From Rubritalea profundi (GTDB lineage: Bacteria; Verrucomicrobiota; Verrucomicrobiia; Verrucomicrobiales; Akkermansiaceae): a DNA stretch of 64,000 bases. Both the position numbers and the translations under genes were made by a program. The stretch is taken from positions 691,464 to 755,463 of the forward strand of contig NZ_MQWA01000001.1 of the NCBI RefSeq assembly GCF_002954445.1, read 5' to 3'. Each line of letters starts with the position of its first letter. Position 1 is the first letter of the stretch. Of the stretch, positions 26,588-36,040 are shown piece by piece. Below the pieces are notes generated by a model that was given only the letters and a program-made list of their open reading frames with translations, did no database searches and was not told the DNA's origin.

Positions 26588-26923
26588 TTAGGGAGTAGTC
26601 TGGGCAATAGCTATGGATGCTGATGTCACCACCTCGACGACGGATGACGGAATTTGTTGCAGCTCGGAACCACGGTTAGCTAACTCGGCACGGATCATGT
26701 GGCGGTTCAGTTTGCGGTCGATTTTTACCTGAACCATTTTCATGGTCTCTTCAGCTTCTTCGATACGGTTCTGGGCATCATCGATCTCACGCGCCACGAC
26801 AACCTGGCGGTTCTTCATCACAGCATGTAAAACACCACCAGTACCTAACAAAGCAGTGATAATAAGAATCATCACTATGTGAAGTGATCCAAAATGGTTT
26901 GTTTCTGAACGTCTTTTATTCAT
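26588..26923 (-). CDS. ftsL: FtsL-like cell division protein
   Basis: A 111-residue bitopic protein: short basic N-terminus, one membrane helix (about 15-35) and a predicted coiled coil (AREIDDAQNRIEEAEETMKM, about 44-63) before a short tail. This is the FtsL architecture, and position between rsmH (16 bases) and ftsI (2 bases) is the canonical place of ftsL. Sequence similarity to characterised FtsL is low in this family, so the call rests on topology and synteny. It would form the FtsLB-type subcomplex that regulates FtsWI; no ftsB is seen in the window. Confidence 0.8.
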   Translation of the reverse strand: MNKRRSETNHFGSLHIVMILIITALLGTGGVLHAVMKNRQVVVAREIDDAQNRIEEAEETMKMVQVKIDRKLNRHMIRAELANRGSELQQIPSSVVEVVTSASIAIAQTTP

Positions 26924-26939
26924 TTCAATAGATAGTTTG

Positions 26940-27989
26940 TTAGAGTTTCTCAGCTACACGTAGCACAGCGCTACGCGAGCGAGGGTTGCGCTTCACCTCT
27001 TCAGCAGTTGCTTTGATCGGCTTGCGCGTTATGGAGTTAAATGAGTAATCGGGGTTTGGCCGTGGCTCAGGCCACTCAGGTCGGTCGATCTCTTTCGACG
27101 ACGCATGCTTGAGGAATCGTTTGACCATGCGGTCTTCGAGACTGTGAAAGCTGATGACGCAGAGCCGTCCACCTGGAGCTAGTAAATCACCTGCAGTCTC
27201 TAGCAGCTTCTTCAGAGCTCCTAGTTCGTCATTCACTTCGATCCGAAGTGCCTGAAAGACCTTAGTCGCTGGATGGATTTTCTTGCCGTAACGCGGGATC
27301 AATTTCTCGATACTCGCAGCTAGCTGAGTCGTAGTTACATAAGGTTTCGTCTGGCGCTGCTCGCAGATATATTTAGCTATCTTGCGGGACGCACGCTCTT
27401 CACCATATTCCCAAATGACTCTCGCTATCTCCTGCTCGCTCCACTGATTGACAATCTCTGCCGCGGTCAGTGGTGAACTAGGCCCCATGCGCATATCCAG
27501 TGGCCCTTCCCTCTGAAATGAAAACCCACGCTCGTCACAGTCGAATTGCCACGACGAAACGCCTAGATCGACTAGCCAGCCATCGACTTTCTCGACTCCA
27601 CGCTCGCGCATTAGATCTAGAGCATCAGCAAAATTTCCGACGACAGGATGAAAACGATCACCAAATCTCTTCAGGCGCTTTTCGGCGTACTCGTGTGCTT
27701 GAGGATCTCGGTCGATTCCATAGACATCGGCACCGCATTCTAACATTCTTCCAGTATGGCCACCGCCACCTAGAGTTCCGTCGACCAGCACCTTGCCTGG
27801 AGCTGCCAGCATCCCTTGCACACTTTCTTCCAGTAGCACAGTCTCGTGATAATGAGGCAACTCCTCATCAGCGGAACCACCACCACCCAATGTCGGCTCT
27901 TCAGCGTAGAGACAAGCGTCCACAGAACAGGAAATCATGTGATTCCCTGCCTTAGCTTGGGCTACAGCAGTTTGGTAGGAAAGCTTCAT
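26940..27989 (-). CDS. rsmH: 16S rRNA (cytosine1402-N4)-methyltransferase
   Basis: RsmH (MraW) methylates N4 of C1402 in 16S rRNA. The core begins at about residue 46 with HYHETVLLEE, followed by the SAM motif VDGTLGGGGHT (about 69-79), LVDLGVSSWQFD and GERAS. It ends in the usual basic NPRSRSAVLRVAE. The ~45-residue N-terminal extension before HYHE is longer than in E. coli RsmH and contains a GGGG stretch; an internal ATG at 27938 could be an alternative start within it. The gene lies between mraZ (31 bases) and ftsL (16 bases) in the standard order. Confidence 0.94.
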   Translation of the reverse strand: MKLSYQTAVAQAKAGNHMISCSVDACLYAEEPTLGGGGSADEELPHYHETVLLEESVQGMLAAPGKVLVDGTLGGGGHTGRMLECGADVYGIDRDPQAHEYAEKRLKRFGDRFHPVVGNFADALDLMRERGVEKVDGWLVDLGVSSWQFDCDERGFSFQREGPLDMRMGPSSPLTAAEIVNQWSEQEIARVIWEYGEERASRKIAKYICEQRQTKPYVTTTQLAASIEKLIPRYGKKIHPATKVFQALRIEVNDELGALKKLLETAGDLLAPGGRLCVISFHSLEDRMVKRFLKHASSKEIDRPEWPEPRPNPDYSFNSITRKPIKATAEEVKRNPRSRSAVLRVAEKL

Positions 27990-28020
27990 TGCTTACGTCG
28001 TTTGGGGGGGATGATAAAGA

Positions 28021-28485
28021 TCAGAAGATATCCATTTCCGCGTTAAGCTCAGCAATCTCAGCTTCCTCGCGGACCCGCATTTCCTCATAGTTGTCGGGGC
28101 TAATAATTTCGAAATATGCCCCTCTCCCGACGAGAGTGACTTGACCTTCCGGCTCGATATTTGGGTGACTACAGAGTGCCTTAGGCACTAGCAGCTTCCC
28201 CTGCGGGTTCAGCTTTGTTTTCTGACAATCGGAATACAACTTACCGCTCATCATCCGTCGTTGGGCTGGTGTCCAATCGCTTCGGTTTTGAATCTCTCCC
28301 AAAATCGTCGCAAACTCCTGCTCCGTTAGGACTCGCAAGGTGGGTAACTTGTAAGCATTGGAGCGCATCAACCGAAGCGTCCCACTCCCAGCAGTCACAC
28401 GCCAATCCGACGGAACGGACACCCTGCACTTGGGGTCCATTTTGTGTTCATACACCCCTTCTAGGGTATGTTCATACGTCGTCAT
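28021..28485 (-). CDS. mraZ: Transcriptional regulator MraZ
   Basis: MraZ is the SpoVT/AbrB-fold DNA-binding repressor at the head of dcw operons. I start at ATG 28485 (154 residues, MTTYEHTLEGVYEHKMDPKCR), because the longer GTG-initiated form from 28512 overlaps the proposed operator. The two AbrB-like modules are visible: DPKCRVSVPSDWR (about 16-28) and NPQGKLLVPKALC (about 93-105), plus the dimer/oligomer contacts around LYSDCQ. It is the promoter-proximal gene of the mraZ to ftsW operon and probably autoregulates it through the 10-bp-spaced repeats just upstream. Confidence 0.92.
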   Translation of the reverse strand: MTTYEHTLEGVYEHKMDPKCRVSVPSDWRVTAGSGTLRLMRSNAYKLPTLRVLTEQEFATILGEIQNRSDWTPAQRRMMSGKLYSDCQKTKLNPQGKLLVPKALCSHPNIEPEGQVTLVGRGAYFEIISPDNYEEMRVREEAEIAELNAEMDIF

Positions 28486-28508
28486 AAAGTCAGTTAATAC
28501 ATGTGAGC

Positions 28509-28535
28509 GCACTCTTATACACTTTGGTACACTTC
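28509..28535 (-). promoter_or_regulatory. Putative MraZ operator (three 10-bp-spaced boxes)
   Basis: Read on the minus strand, GAAGTGT (28535-28529), AAAGTGT (28525-28519) and AGAGTGC (28515-28509) recur with an exact 10-base period, about 24-50 bases upstream of the mraZ ATG. The boxes match the AAAGTG[T/G] element reported for MraZ in Mollicutes. The periodicity equals that of the TGGG-type repeats bound by E. coli MraZ. Confidence 0.7.
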
Positions 28536-28559
28536 GATGTCAAACATCAAAACGTTAGG

Positions 28560-29330
28560 AACTCTAGCAGAGTGAATGATTTACGTTAAAAACTACTAGA
28601 ACCATTGATAATTCAATAGTTAGAAAATAAAAATAACACCAAAATTATTTCTAACGCCAATCCCTAGCAACAAGAACCAAAACAACCCGAAATCCTACTA
28701 GTATAAGGATTTGAACCAAATATCAACCGAAGTGTACCGGAAAGTCCGCTCACCATTTCCCGACCAGACCCGAGTTGGCTCCACGTCTCATAGCGTGCGG
28801 ATCGGAACGAAAACCTTTGCCAATCCCTCAGAATTGTCCCAATTGGTTTCTGATTCGAAAGCTCATCATTCTGATGGTCTGGAGTGGGTGTGGCTCGACA
28901 CAGCTCTGCGGCGGGCGCGGCTTGACGCGGCTTGACGCGCGTGGTGGCAAGCCAGCTACAACCCACTCAACTCAAGCACCACGCGATATACAACAGGCTT
29001 CATCAGGCCAGCCTGAAAACTGCACACTTGAAACTACCGCCCCCATGTGTCGAGCCACATCCATCCTCAAGAGCTGAGTCGAGCCTCAGCACTCCAAGAT
29101 TCCTTGGGTACAGAACTATCGGGATTATACCGCGGGCTCTAGGGTTAAGAGCATTCCACTGACAGCAATGGCGCGTTGATTCGCGAGTCCCTGCTTCGGT
29201 TGGATACCCCTTGTTGGACATTGGCTATTCTATGGATCGCAAAAGCTCCACCCCCCCCAGACGCAAAAAACGGTGGCCTCCCTTTCGGGAAACCGCCGTA
29301 TGATTTAGTTTGCTTCGTAGGATTCCCCTT
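28560..29330. other. Non-coding region upstream of mraZ with interspersed repeat
   Basis: No credible gene. Frames up to 100 codons exist but read through repeat sequence. The region holds one copy of an interspersed repeat (28881-28943), a second partial match (GTGTCGAGCCACA at 29046-29058) and, near 29275-29300, a hairpin (GCCTCC...GGGAAACCGCC) next to a poly-C run at 29252-29259. The mraZ promoter should lie at about 28540-28600. Confidence 0.5.
28881..28943 (+). repeat. Interspersed repeat, copy A
   Basis: A GC-rich stretch starting GGAGTGGGTGTGGCTCGACA and continuing through CGGCGGGCGCGGCTTGACGCG is repeated almost exactly, in inverted orientation, at 34902-34955. This copy ends with an additional GGCTTGACGCG duplication. 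It is outside genes in both places. Confidence 0.8.
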
Positions 29331-32300
29331 AGAGCAATCACCACGTTGAGGCCGGCGAAGAGCTTGGCGTCGACCGCGAGGGTCTTCACTATCTTCACCT
29401 CGACGGAGTCAGTGGCTCCGTCGAGGTCTCGGTGATGATGATATTCACATTGTCATGCACTGCGGTGGTCCAGCCAACCAGGTCGCTGCCGTATTCCACT
29501 GCAATGGTGGTGGTGGCGTCGTTATTGGACTCATCGGTGCGAATGTAGGTGAAGATCAGGTAGGTGCCGTCTTCAGTGCTCGTCGGCGCAAGGCCGGCGT
29601 CATCGCTTCCGTCACTAGGATCTCCGCCCACGACCCACTCAACACCGGTTCCAAGCCGCCGCCGTCGAAGTCGAGGTCAGCACTGGCATCAGTCAGGCCG
29701 GGGTAGCCGTCAGCCCAAGTATCGTAGTCACTGCCGGCAGCGAGACCACTGACCACTAGCTCAAGGTTGTTGCCATTGAGCTGCAGGGTGCCGGTGAAGC
29801 TTCCGATCGCGCCGCTGTCGTTGGTGTCGTCGATCCAGCCGCTGATCACTCCGCTGGTCATCAGCGTGTAGGTGCCGGCTTCCAGGCCTCCGAGGTCGGA
29901 GAACGTGAAGTCGGTGAAGCGCAGCGCACCCTGGCCGATACCCAAGGTGCCTGACACGGCGATCTGGTCGCTGGTTCCCGCTAGCGCGTCGAGTTCGAAT
30001 ACCAAGGTGCCTCCGCCGCCGGCCATCGCCGCGAAGTTGAGGTTGTTGGTGAACGTGAGCGTGCCGACCGAGAGACCGGGTGCGAGGCCGCCACCGGCGT
30101 TCGCCGTGGTCGCCTTCTTGATCATGCCGGTACCGCCCAAGACACCCGGGCCATTGACGGCGACTGAGGCCGCTTGTTGGATCTCGCCGGTGACCAGCAG
30201 CGTGCCGTCGTTAACGATGGTCTTGCCGTTGTAGTTATTGTTGCCGGAGAGCGTCCAGACACTGGAGCCTTCCTTGATGACGTCATGGCATCCATCCCAG
30301 TTATTGGGGTGTGTGTTTACTCTGTTAATCGCGCCGGTTACCTCGTTACCAGTAGCTGTGCCGCCCAGCGTAAATGTAAGAGCTCCACCGCCATAGGACT
30401 CATTCAAACCGATTGAAGCAATCGACAAGCTGGCTGTGGTAGGATTCATGGTCGAGGTGGATCTTGAGACGTACAGGTGTCCCAGAGCAAGACTGCTGCC
30501 TGCCCCACCAGTGACGGTGAGCGAGCCGGCTGCATCTAAGGCTGCGCTTTCGCCGAGAGTCAGAGTCTCGCCGGCGGTGTTGACTTCAAGCGTGCTGTGT
30601 CCGAGCAAGGTAAATCCGCGGTCGCGGGAAGCGGTGGCACCGGTGTATTGCAGGGTGCCGCCGATAAGGTTCAGGCCGTCTGCACCCGCTGTCGGGTAGT
30701 TGCCGAGCGGGCTGCCTACGGTAGCGTTCGCAAGGCTGGGGACCGAAATGGTGCCAGCCTCGAGTTTGGTGACACCCGCGTAGGTATTGGCACCGGACAG
30801 CGTGAGCGTTCCGTCACCACCTTTAGCCAGTTGGCGAGCGGAGTCATTGGAGATCACGCTGCTGACCGACAAGGTCGAGCCTGAAACGACGCCAGCCACC
30901 GAGTCCGAAGTCATTCGGAGTCCATCTCCAGACAGGGTGACATCGCCTTCTTCGACGGTGAGGCCGCCGATGTCCTGCGTGCCGAAAACAGTCACGGTAT
31001 AGGCTCCGGTGGCGGTTGCGCCAGCAGCAAAGGTTGTAGCTTGGCCTGCGGATGATGACCAGAGCGCGGAGGCTCCAGTTCCATCTGCGACGGTGTCCCA
31101 ATTGGCAGTCGTGCCACGGCCCCAAGTACCGGTCGGAGTGGATCCTCCGCCTGCACCAGCGGTGGTTCCATCAATATCCCTTTAAGTGGTGGGCGCGCCA
31201 GCGACGGTCAGGACACCTGCGCCGCTGTACCAGCTCGGGTTGCGATCCTGTCCGGCGCCGTAGGTGCAGGTTGGCTGCGTCACACCGTTGATCTGCAGAT
31301 ATTTGATGGTGTCGTTGAAGTTGACCGTCAGCAAGGTGGCGTTGGTTCCGCTAATGCTCAGCGTCGCGGCGTCGGACATTGCATCCGCCGCGTCGATGGT
31401 GAGCTTCGCGGCAGGGTTACCGTTGCCAACCGCCATGATCGTGACATCACCACTCAGCGAACCGGCGAAAGTGGCGTTGGATTCGATATTATTTCCAGCG
31501 GAAGGATTGACGATCAATTCGGTGAAGGTGTTCGCTGCGGACAGGTTGAATTCACTATTCGACTTGCCGCTAACGTTCACCGTAAAGGCACCGTGGATTC
31601 CATGGTCGAAAAACAGATCCGGAACATTATTGGTGGACAACCCGGTCATGATGAGGAGATCCCCCAACATTTGAATCTCCGGCACGATAACGGTGCCGGG
31701 AGTTCAGTTGAAACCGAAGGTCGCACCAGCGCCTGTGGTGATGACCGTGGCTCCAGGGGTGCCGAGTGCACGGTAGTCTTCGATACTGCCGGACGCATAC
31801 CCGAAATTCAGCGTTGCGCCGGCGCCAAGGGACAGGTTGCCGCTGTAGAGTTGGGTGAATAGGGGGGCGGCGGCCTGGTTATCCTGGACCATTACCTGCC
31901 TGTTGTCGGGGATGATCACATCCACCCCTCCGCTTGGAACGACGGCGGGGTCCCAGTTGGCGGCGTTGTTCCAGCCGTCGTTATTCCCGCTGTTGCCACC
32001 GATGTAAGCGCTCTCGCCAGAAACCGTAAAGTTCCAAGTGGTGTCATCCGCGATACCGGCATAGTCGAGATCGTTGTAGTTGCGGATCGCGGTCGCGCCG
32101 ATCTGAACGGCGTAGTTCGCGGCACCCGCAAGAAAAAGCAGGACTGATCGTTACCTCAGCTCCGTTCACAGAAACCCGCGAGCTGTCGCTGACAGGGATG
32201 ACCGTGTCGATGCTGTCTGTCAGGTTCTTCAGCACGATGTTGTTGCCAGGGCTGACGCCGGTGACGTTGACATCATCGACGTAAAGGCCGATGTAGGTAG

Positions 32301-33984
32301 CGTCGGCACCCACGAAACGGAATTCGAGGTAAACGTTTTTGCCTGCAGCGTCCGAAACATCGAAGGGACCGTAAGTGGCCCAATCAGCGTCCATGGGTGC
32401 AGTGATAGCAGGAACGGTCACAAGTAAGTCGTTTGTGGTGACTTCTCTTACCAGCACCTCAACTGTGTCGCCGGTCTTAGCATCAACTGCGGCTGCAAAC
32501 TGGAGTTGGGCCGACACGACGCCGGTGAGATCAATACCATTGCCGCCTGCGTCCGGTCCCTGAAGGATCGAGTCGCTGCCAGCAGTAATGGTACCGTAGG
32601 GTGCTGTGCCGCCGGCTCCAAGAACGGTGCCCCAGCACCTCGCCGAGCCGTTGTTGCCGGTGGTCAGGACGAGGTCCCAATCATTATCCGCATTCGGAGT
32701 GCCCCGGGCCCAGTCGTTGGGCGCTCCACTGAGTGCGAAGTTACCGTTGTCACTCTCGAAGTCTTCGTCGAGAAGTGTCGTCACTGAGTAATTAAGAACG
32801 ACATCCTCGTCAAAGGTGATCACTAGATTGGCATTGGGCACGACATCGACCGCATTATCGGCTGGGTCATAGACTGTAGCAACGGGTGCCAACGCATCAA
32901 CTGCTATGGTGGTGAAGGTCCAATCGCCGGAGGCTGTGCCCAGGTAGGCATTTGGAGTGTCAGCCAGGTCCACGATGGCGTCGTTGGAGATCGTGACTTC
33001 ATAGTCTTGGACGAACTCGAGATTAACCGTCGGGTCGATGGTCAGAACCGCTCCGGAAACCGATACACCGGCGTCCGCGTCAGGCAGGCTCGTGAGATCG
33101 ATCGTAAAGTCCGAGGATGAGTCGCCTCCGACTTCGGAGACGGTAATCGCGCCAAGACCGGTAAGGGCTATTGGCTCACTGAAGGTCGCCACCAGATTTG
33201 TGCCGGGGTAGGCTCCGGTGGAATCGTCGGCGGGCTCCGTCGCGGCGATGAGAGGTGCCGTCTCGTCCGGGCCACCTACTTACGGAATGTAGACTTCAGT
33301 GTAGGCGAGCGTGTGACCCTGGTTGTTACCTTCCCACAAAAAGTTCGTGGCACTGTCTGCTCCGGAATAAACCGAACTGCCATAGCTGAAACCTTTCAGA
33401 TTGAGGTGGCCACCCCAAGCCCACGTGAAGATACGGCGGGCATCGTTGCTGTGATTAGCATCCCTAGTGTTGCTGCCGGTGTGTGTGCTTATCGCTGCTC
33501 CCGGCAGTCCAGCCGGAGCATTCTTAAAATCCGTGGTCACGGAGTACTGGCTGTCCTCGATGTTCCATGTGAACGCGTCACCGTTTCCGGTGAAGGCCGT
33601 CCAACGGACATCCTGGAACTCAACGGTTCAGGTCGTGTCGCTGGCACGCGACAGACGCATCTCCACATTCGCCATGCTGGTATCGCCCCGTTGCGACAAA
33701 AGGTCGATGATGATTGCATCGGAATAGCACTTCGGCGCAAAGGCGGCCGTCGTGCCGACGTTCTGGCTGACATCACCCACTGCGCCCTGGCCGTCGGTAT
33801 CGAATTCCCAGCCTTCACGGCCGCGACCGATCAACAACCACTCTTGGCCGTCAAATTCCTCGAAATAGGCGTCAAAGTTTTGTCCATCAGCGGTGAGCTG
33901 AGAGATGGTTTGGGACATCGCCAGAGTGGTGACCATCGCTAAGCAGGCAAGAGCGGCGCAATAATTTCGGTTTTTGGGTTTCAT
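29331..33984 (-). pseudogene. Degraded giant PATR (autotransporter-associated beta-strand repeat) protein
   Basis: The 5' end (33984) encodes a signal peptide (MKPKNRNYCAALACLAMVTT to about A23). The following parts show an Ig-like/Big-5-type segment (SEPIALTGLGAITV), a MAM-like region, then PATR units such as LTLSGANTYAGVTKLEAGTI and WTLSGNNNYNGKTIVNDGTL. The C-terminus (about 29650-29331) has the VEWVVGGDPSD and VEVKIVKTLAVDAKLFAGL features typical of verrucomicrobial surface proteins. The frame is broken by in-frame TGA (33628), TAA (33280), TGA (31704) and TAA (31182), and by three frameshifts: near 32133 (one extra T in a T5 run), 29657 and 29415 (one missing base each). Homology continues across every break, so it is a recently inactivated gene. 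It is visibly GC-richer than the dcw operon. Confidence 0.85.
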
Positions 33985-34045
33985 GGTTTTATGTGCTAGG
34001 GGTTTGCATTTTGTAGGGCCAGTTGCGGTTGAGATGAAAAAAGGG

Positions 34046-34540
34046 GGGGTACTCTAGTACGGTAACACTCTATTGTGAGAGTATGTCTGCATGATTCTCT
34101 TTATTTAATATAAGACTTCCCACCTTAAGTTAAGCTCTATTACCTGCACTAAATAACATCTTATTAATATAAATAATTAAAATATTATATATTATATAAT
34201 AACATAAACTCTATTTACACAATACTAACTTAACCACTGCTAGTAATTTACTTTAAACAGGGAGATATTAATATTTTCTACAACAAAATATGGGGGGGGG
34301 GAGGAACTCTTGTAGATAAATCCTCTAAATCGATAGACCATAAGCTAGATTACCCTTATTTAATATAGGCATACTATTAATACATAAACTCTTCCACACG
34401 AAAGAAGAGTTATCAAGAAAGAGGTTTCACCACCCATTAATAAACACCCCATCTATCATTTTAATACATAATATAAAACATATTAATACTAACATCACAA
34501 CTGACATAAATTTACTTTTATAATAATTAATACGGAGGGG
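34046..34540. other. AT-rich island with poly-G tracts
   Basis: Roughly 450 bases made almost only of A and T (for example 34150-34205), with long TTAATATA-like strings, a G7 run at about 34043-34049 and a G10 run at about 34292-34301. No open frame of note, no promoter-terminator pair and no DnaA-box cluster were recognised. The composition differs sharply from the GC-rich pseudogene beside it. Confidence 0.7.
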
Positions 34541-35110
34541 ATGATATAGGATTGAAGACGGAAGACGGGAGGAGAAAGGCGCTGCGCTCCAATTAGAAAT
34601 ACTGGAGCCGATAGCTGGAAACTAGAAACCACCCGCAGGGTACATGAATTTGCTTGGGTTGAGGGTTCAATTTTGACCGCGAAAGATGCGAAAGGAAGAC
34701 TTGGGTTGATGGCTCATTTTTAACCACAGAATACACTGAAAACACGGAAGTGCTTCCTCCTACGCCAGAGGCTTCGGCTCGATGAGTGGGGCGGGAGTTC
34801 CAAGTGTGCTCTTTTCAGTGTTCAGACTAGGATGATGAAGCCTGTTGCTGATTGTGTGGTCTGAGAGTTAGGAGGGTGGTTATATTTCGGCCGATCCTCA
34901 CCCACACGCGTCAAGCCGCGCCCGCCGCAGAGCGGTGTCGAGCCACACGCACTCCAAGGGAGAGAGTGGTTATTGACTCTGGCTTGATGAGCTTTAATGC
35001 ATCAGAAACCCATATTGACGATTTTGAAGATTCTAGATTGAGGGGCGTAAAAACCCCGCAAAGCCGTTGGGCGATGCGGGGTTCTTGAGTTTTTGAAAAT
35101 TGGGATGAGC
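34541..35110. repeat. Non-coding repeat-rich region
   Basis: Contains several copies of sequence families also found nearby. CTTGGGTTGAGGGTTCAATT (about 34654-34674) and CTTGGGTTGATGGCTCA (about 34701-34717) match 36776-36805. ACCACAGAATACACTGAAAA at about 34721 resembles common verrucomicrobial intergenic filler. The inverted second copy of the 28881 repeat lies at 34902-34955. A hairpin-like GGCGTAAAAACCCCGCA...TGCGGGGTT at about 35043-35083 could terminate transcription. No protein gene is supported. Confidence 0.55.
34902..34955 (-). repeat. Interspersed repeat, copy B (inverted)
   Basis: The reverse complement begins GGAGTGCGTGTGGCTCGACA and continues through CTCTGCGGCGGGCGCGGCTTG, matching 28881-28930 with only about two mismatches over 50 bases. 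Confidence 0.8.
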
Positions 35111-35113
35111 GTA

Positions 35114-35467
35114 TTAGGCGTCCTTTTTCTTCGCCGTTTTTTCGGTCGCTGTGTATCCCTTCGCCTTGAGGGCGGTGATAAGATCAGCTATTTTCACGGA
35201 AGCCTCCGCGCTGACGACGGCTTCTGCTTTATTTCCGGTTTTGGCACCGCATTTTGCTGACGAGACTCCTTTGACGCTGTTAAGTGCAGACTGCACTTTT
35301 TTTGGACAACCAGCAGCTCATTTAAGGCCGGAGACTTCGAGCGTGACGGTTTTTTCGTCAGCGGCGACAACTTCAGCAGTCTGCGCGTTGCCAGTCACTG
35401 CAGGGGCAGCCATGGCACCAGCGGAGAGAACTGCGAAGGCAGCAATCATGGTGATTTTAGTTTTCAT
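35114..35467 (-). CDS. HMA-domain secreted metal-binding protein with in-frame UGA at a Cys position
   Basis: From ATG 35467 the frame reads a signal peptide (MKTKITMIAAFAVLSAGAMA), a linker and an HMA fold (VTLEVSGLK-stop-AAGCPKKVQSALNSVKGV through IADLITALKAKGY) ending at a TAA at 35114-35116, about 117 codons. The only interruption is a TGA at 35318-35320, exactly where HMA proteins of this type carry the first metal-ligand cysteine (GLKCAAGC). HMA proteins bind Cu, Hg or similar soft metals. A perfect 7-bp hairpin with a GAC/GUC loop lies 27 bases downstream on the coding strand (35282-35298). Selenocysteine, a TGC-to-TGA mutation (pseudogene) or an error are all possible; I cannot decide from the window. 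Confidence 0.65.
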
Positions 35468-35573
35468 AATCTTAGAATGAGACCGGTGGCCGAATTGCTC
35501 CTTAATCTCACTTGCCAGTGAATCAGAAAGTTGCAGATCCGTCTAAATCTTTTTTAATCCCCTCAATGTTAAC

Positions 35574-35690
35574 TTATTTCATGGTCCATCCGAGGTCGAT
35601 TTGATCGCCGACGGGGAATTCGAATTCGCTGAAGACGCTGAGCTAAATTTCGGGTGGAAGCTCGTAGCTCAATTATTCTGTCTTCTTATC
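35574..35690 (-). pseudogene. Possible small gene remnant
   Basis: A minus-strand reading frame gives SYELPPEI, an in-frame TAG (35643-35645), then LSVFSEFEFPVGDQIDLGWT and MK-stop. It looks like the C-terminus of a real protein with one stop, but I recognise no family and it is too short to be sure. Confidence 0.25.
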
Positions 35691-35741
35691 GGAGCGCGGC
35701 TATTTTCCTAAAGTCGGGTAGAACAACGCCATTCTAGGACT

Positions 35742-35975
35742 CTACTTTTCTTCTGGGCTATCCTCTACCTTGTTGTATCGAGGATTCGCTTTCACGATGT
35801 CTCCAGTCTGATTCATCGTCTCATCCAGGGCGCTGGCTGTGAAGCCGAGAGGCAAGGCAATCAGGCGCCCCAGCGACGCCCCAGCCGTCGCAGTTTGACG
35901 AGGCGGGACACATCCTACGGTAATGAGGCTGATACTGGTAAGTGCGACGGCTTGGGTGATTAATAGTTTCTTCAT
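35742..35975 (-). CDS. Small lipoprotein, paralogue 1 (77 aa)
   Basis: N-terminal lipoprotein signal MKKLLITQAVALTSISLITVGC with the lipidated Cys at residue 22. The mature part (PPRQTATAGASLGRLIALPL, then GFTASALDETMNQTGDIVKANPRYN) is paralogous to the next upstream gene at 36041-36391. Function unknown. The shared motif PRxTATAGxxxGRxIAxPxGF suggests a small glycine-containing amphipathic segment; the QTGDI-ANPRY motif follows. It ends with an acidic tail. It lies 65 bases downstream of its paralogue, so the pair is probably a tandem duplication in one transcript. Confidence 0.75.
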   Translation of the reverse strand: MKKLLITQAVALTSISLITVGCVPPRQTATAGASLGRLIALPLGFTASALDETMNQTGDIVKANPRYNKVEDSPEEK

Positions 35976-36040
35976 TGTTGTTGTTTTCTGTTTTCTGTTT
36001 TCTGGCTAAGTGGTTTGCTGTATCTGAGTTTGCGTGGCGT

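Noticed and set aside
28664..28966. Hypothetical protein of 100 aa upstream of mraZ
   Set aside because: Most of the frame lies in an interspersed repeat that is also non-coding elsewhere; no ribosome-binding site or homology.
34085..34540. Replication origin in the AT-rich island
   Set aside because: No cluster of DnaA boxes and no dnaA, parAB or gidA nearby.
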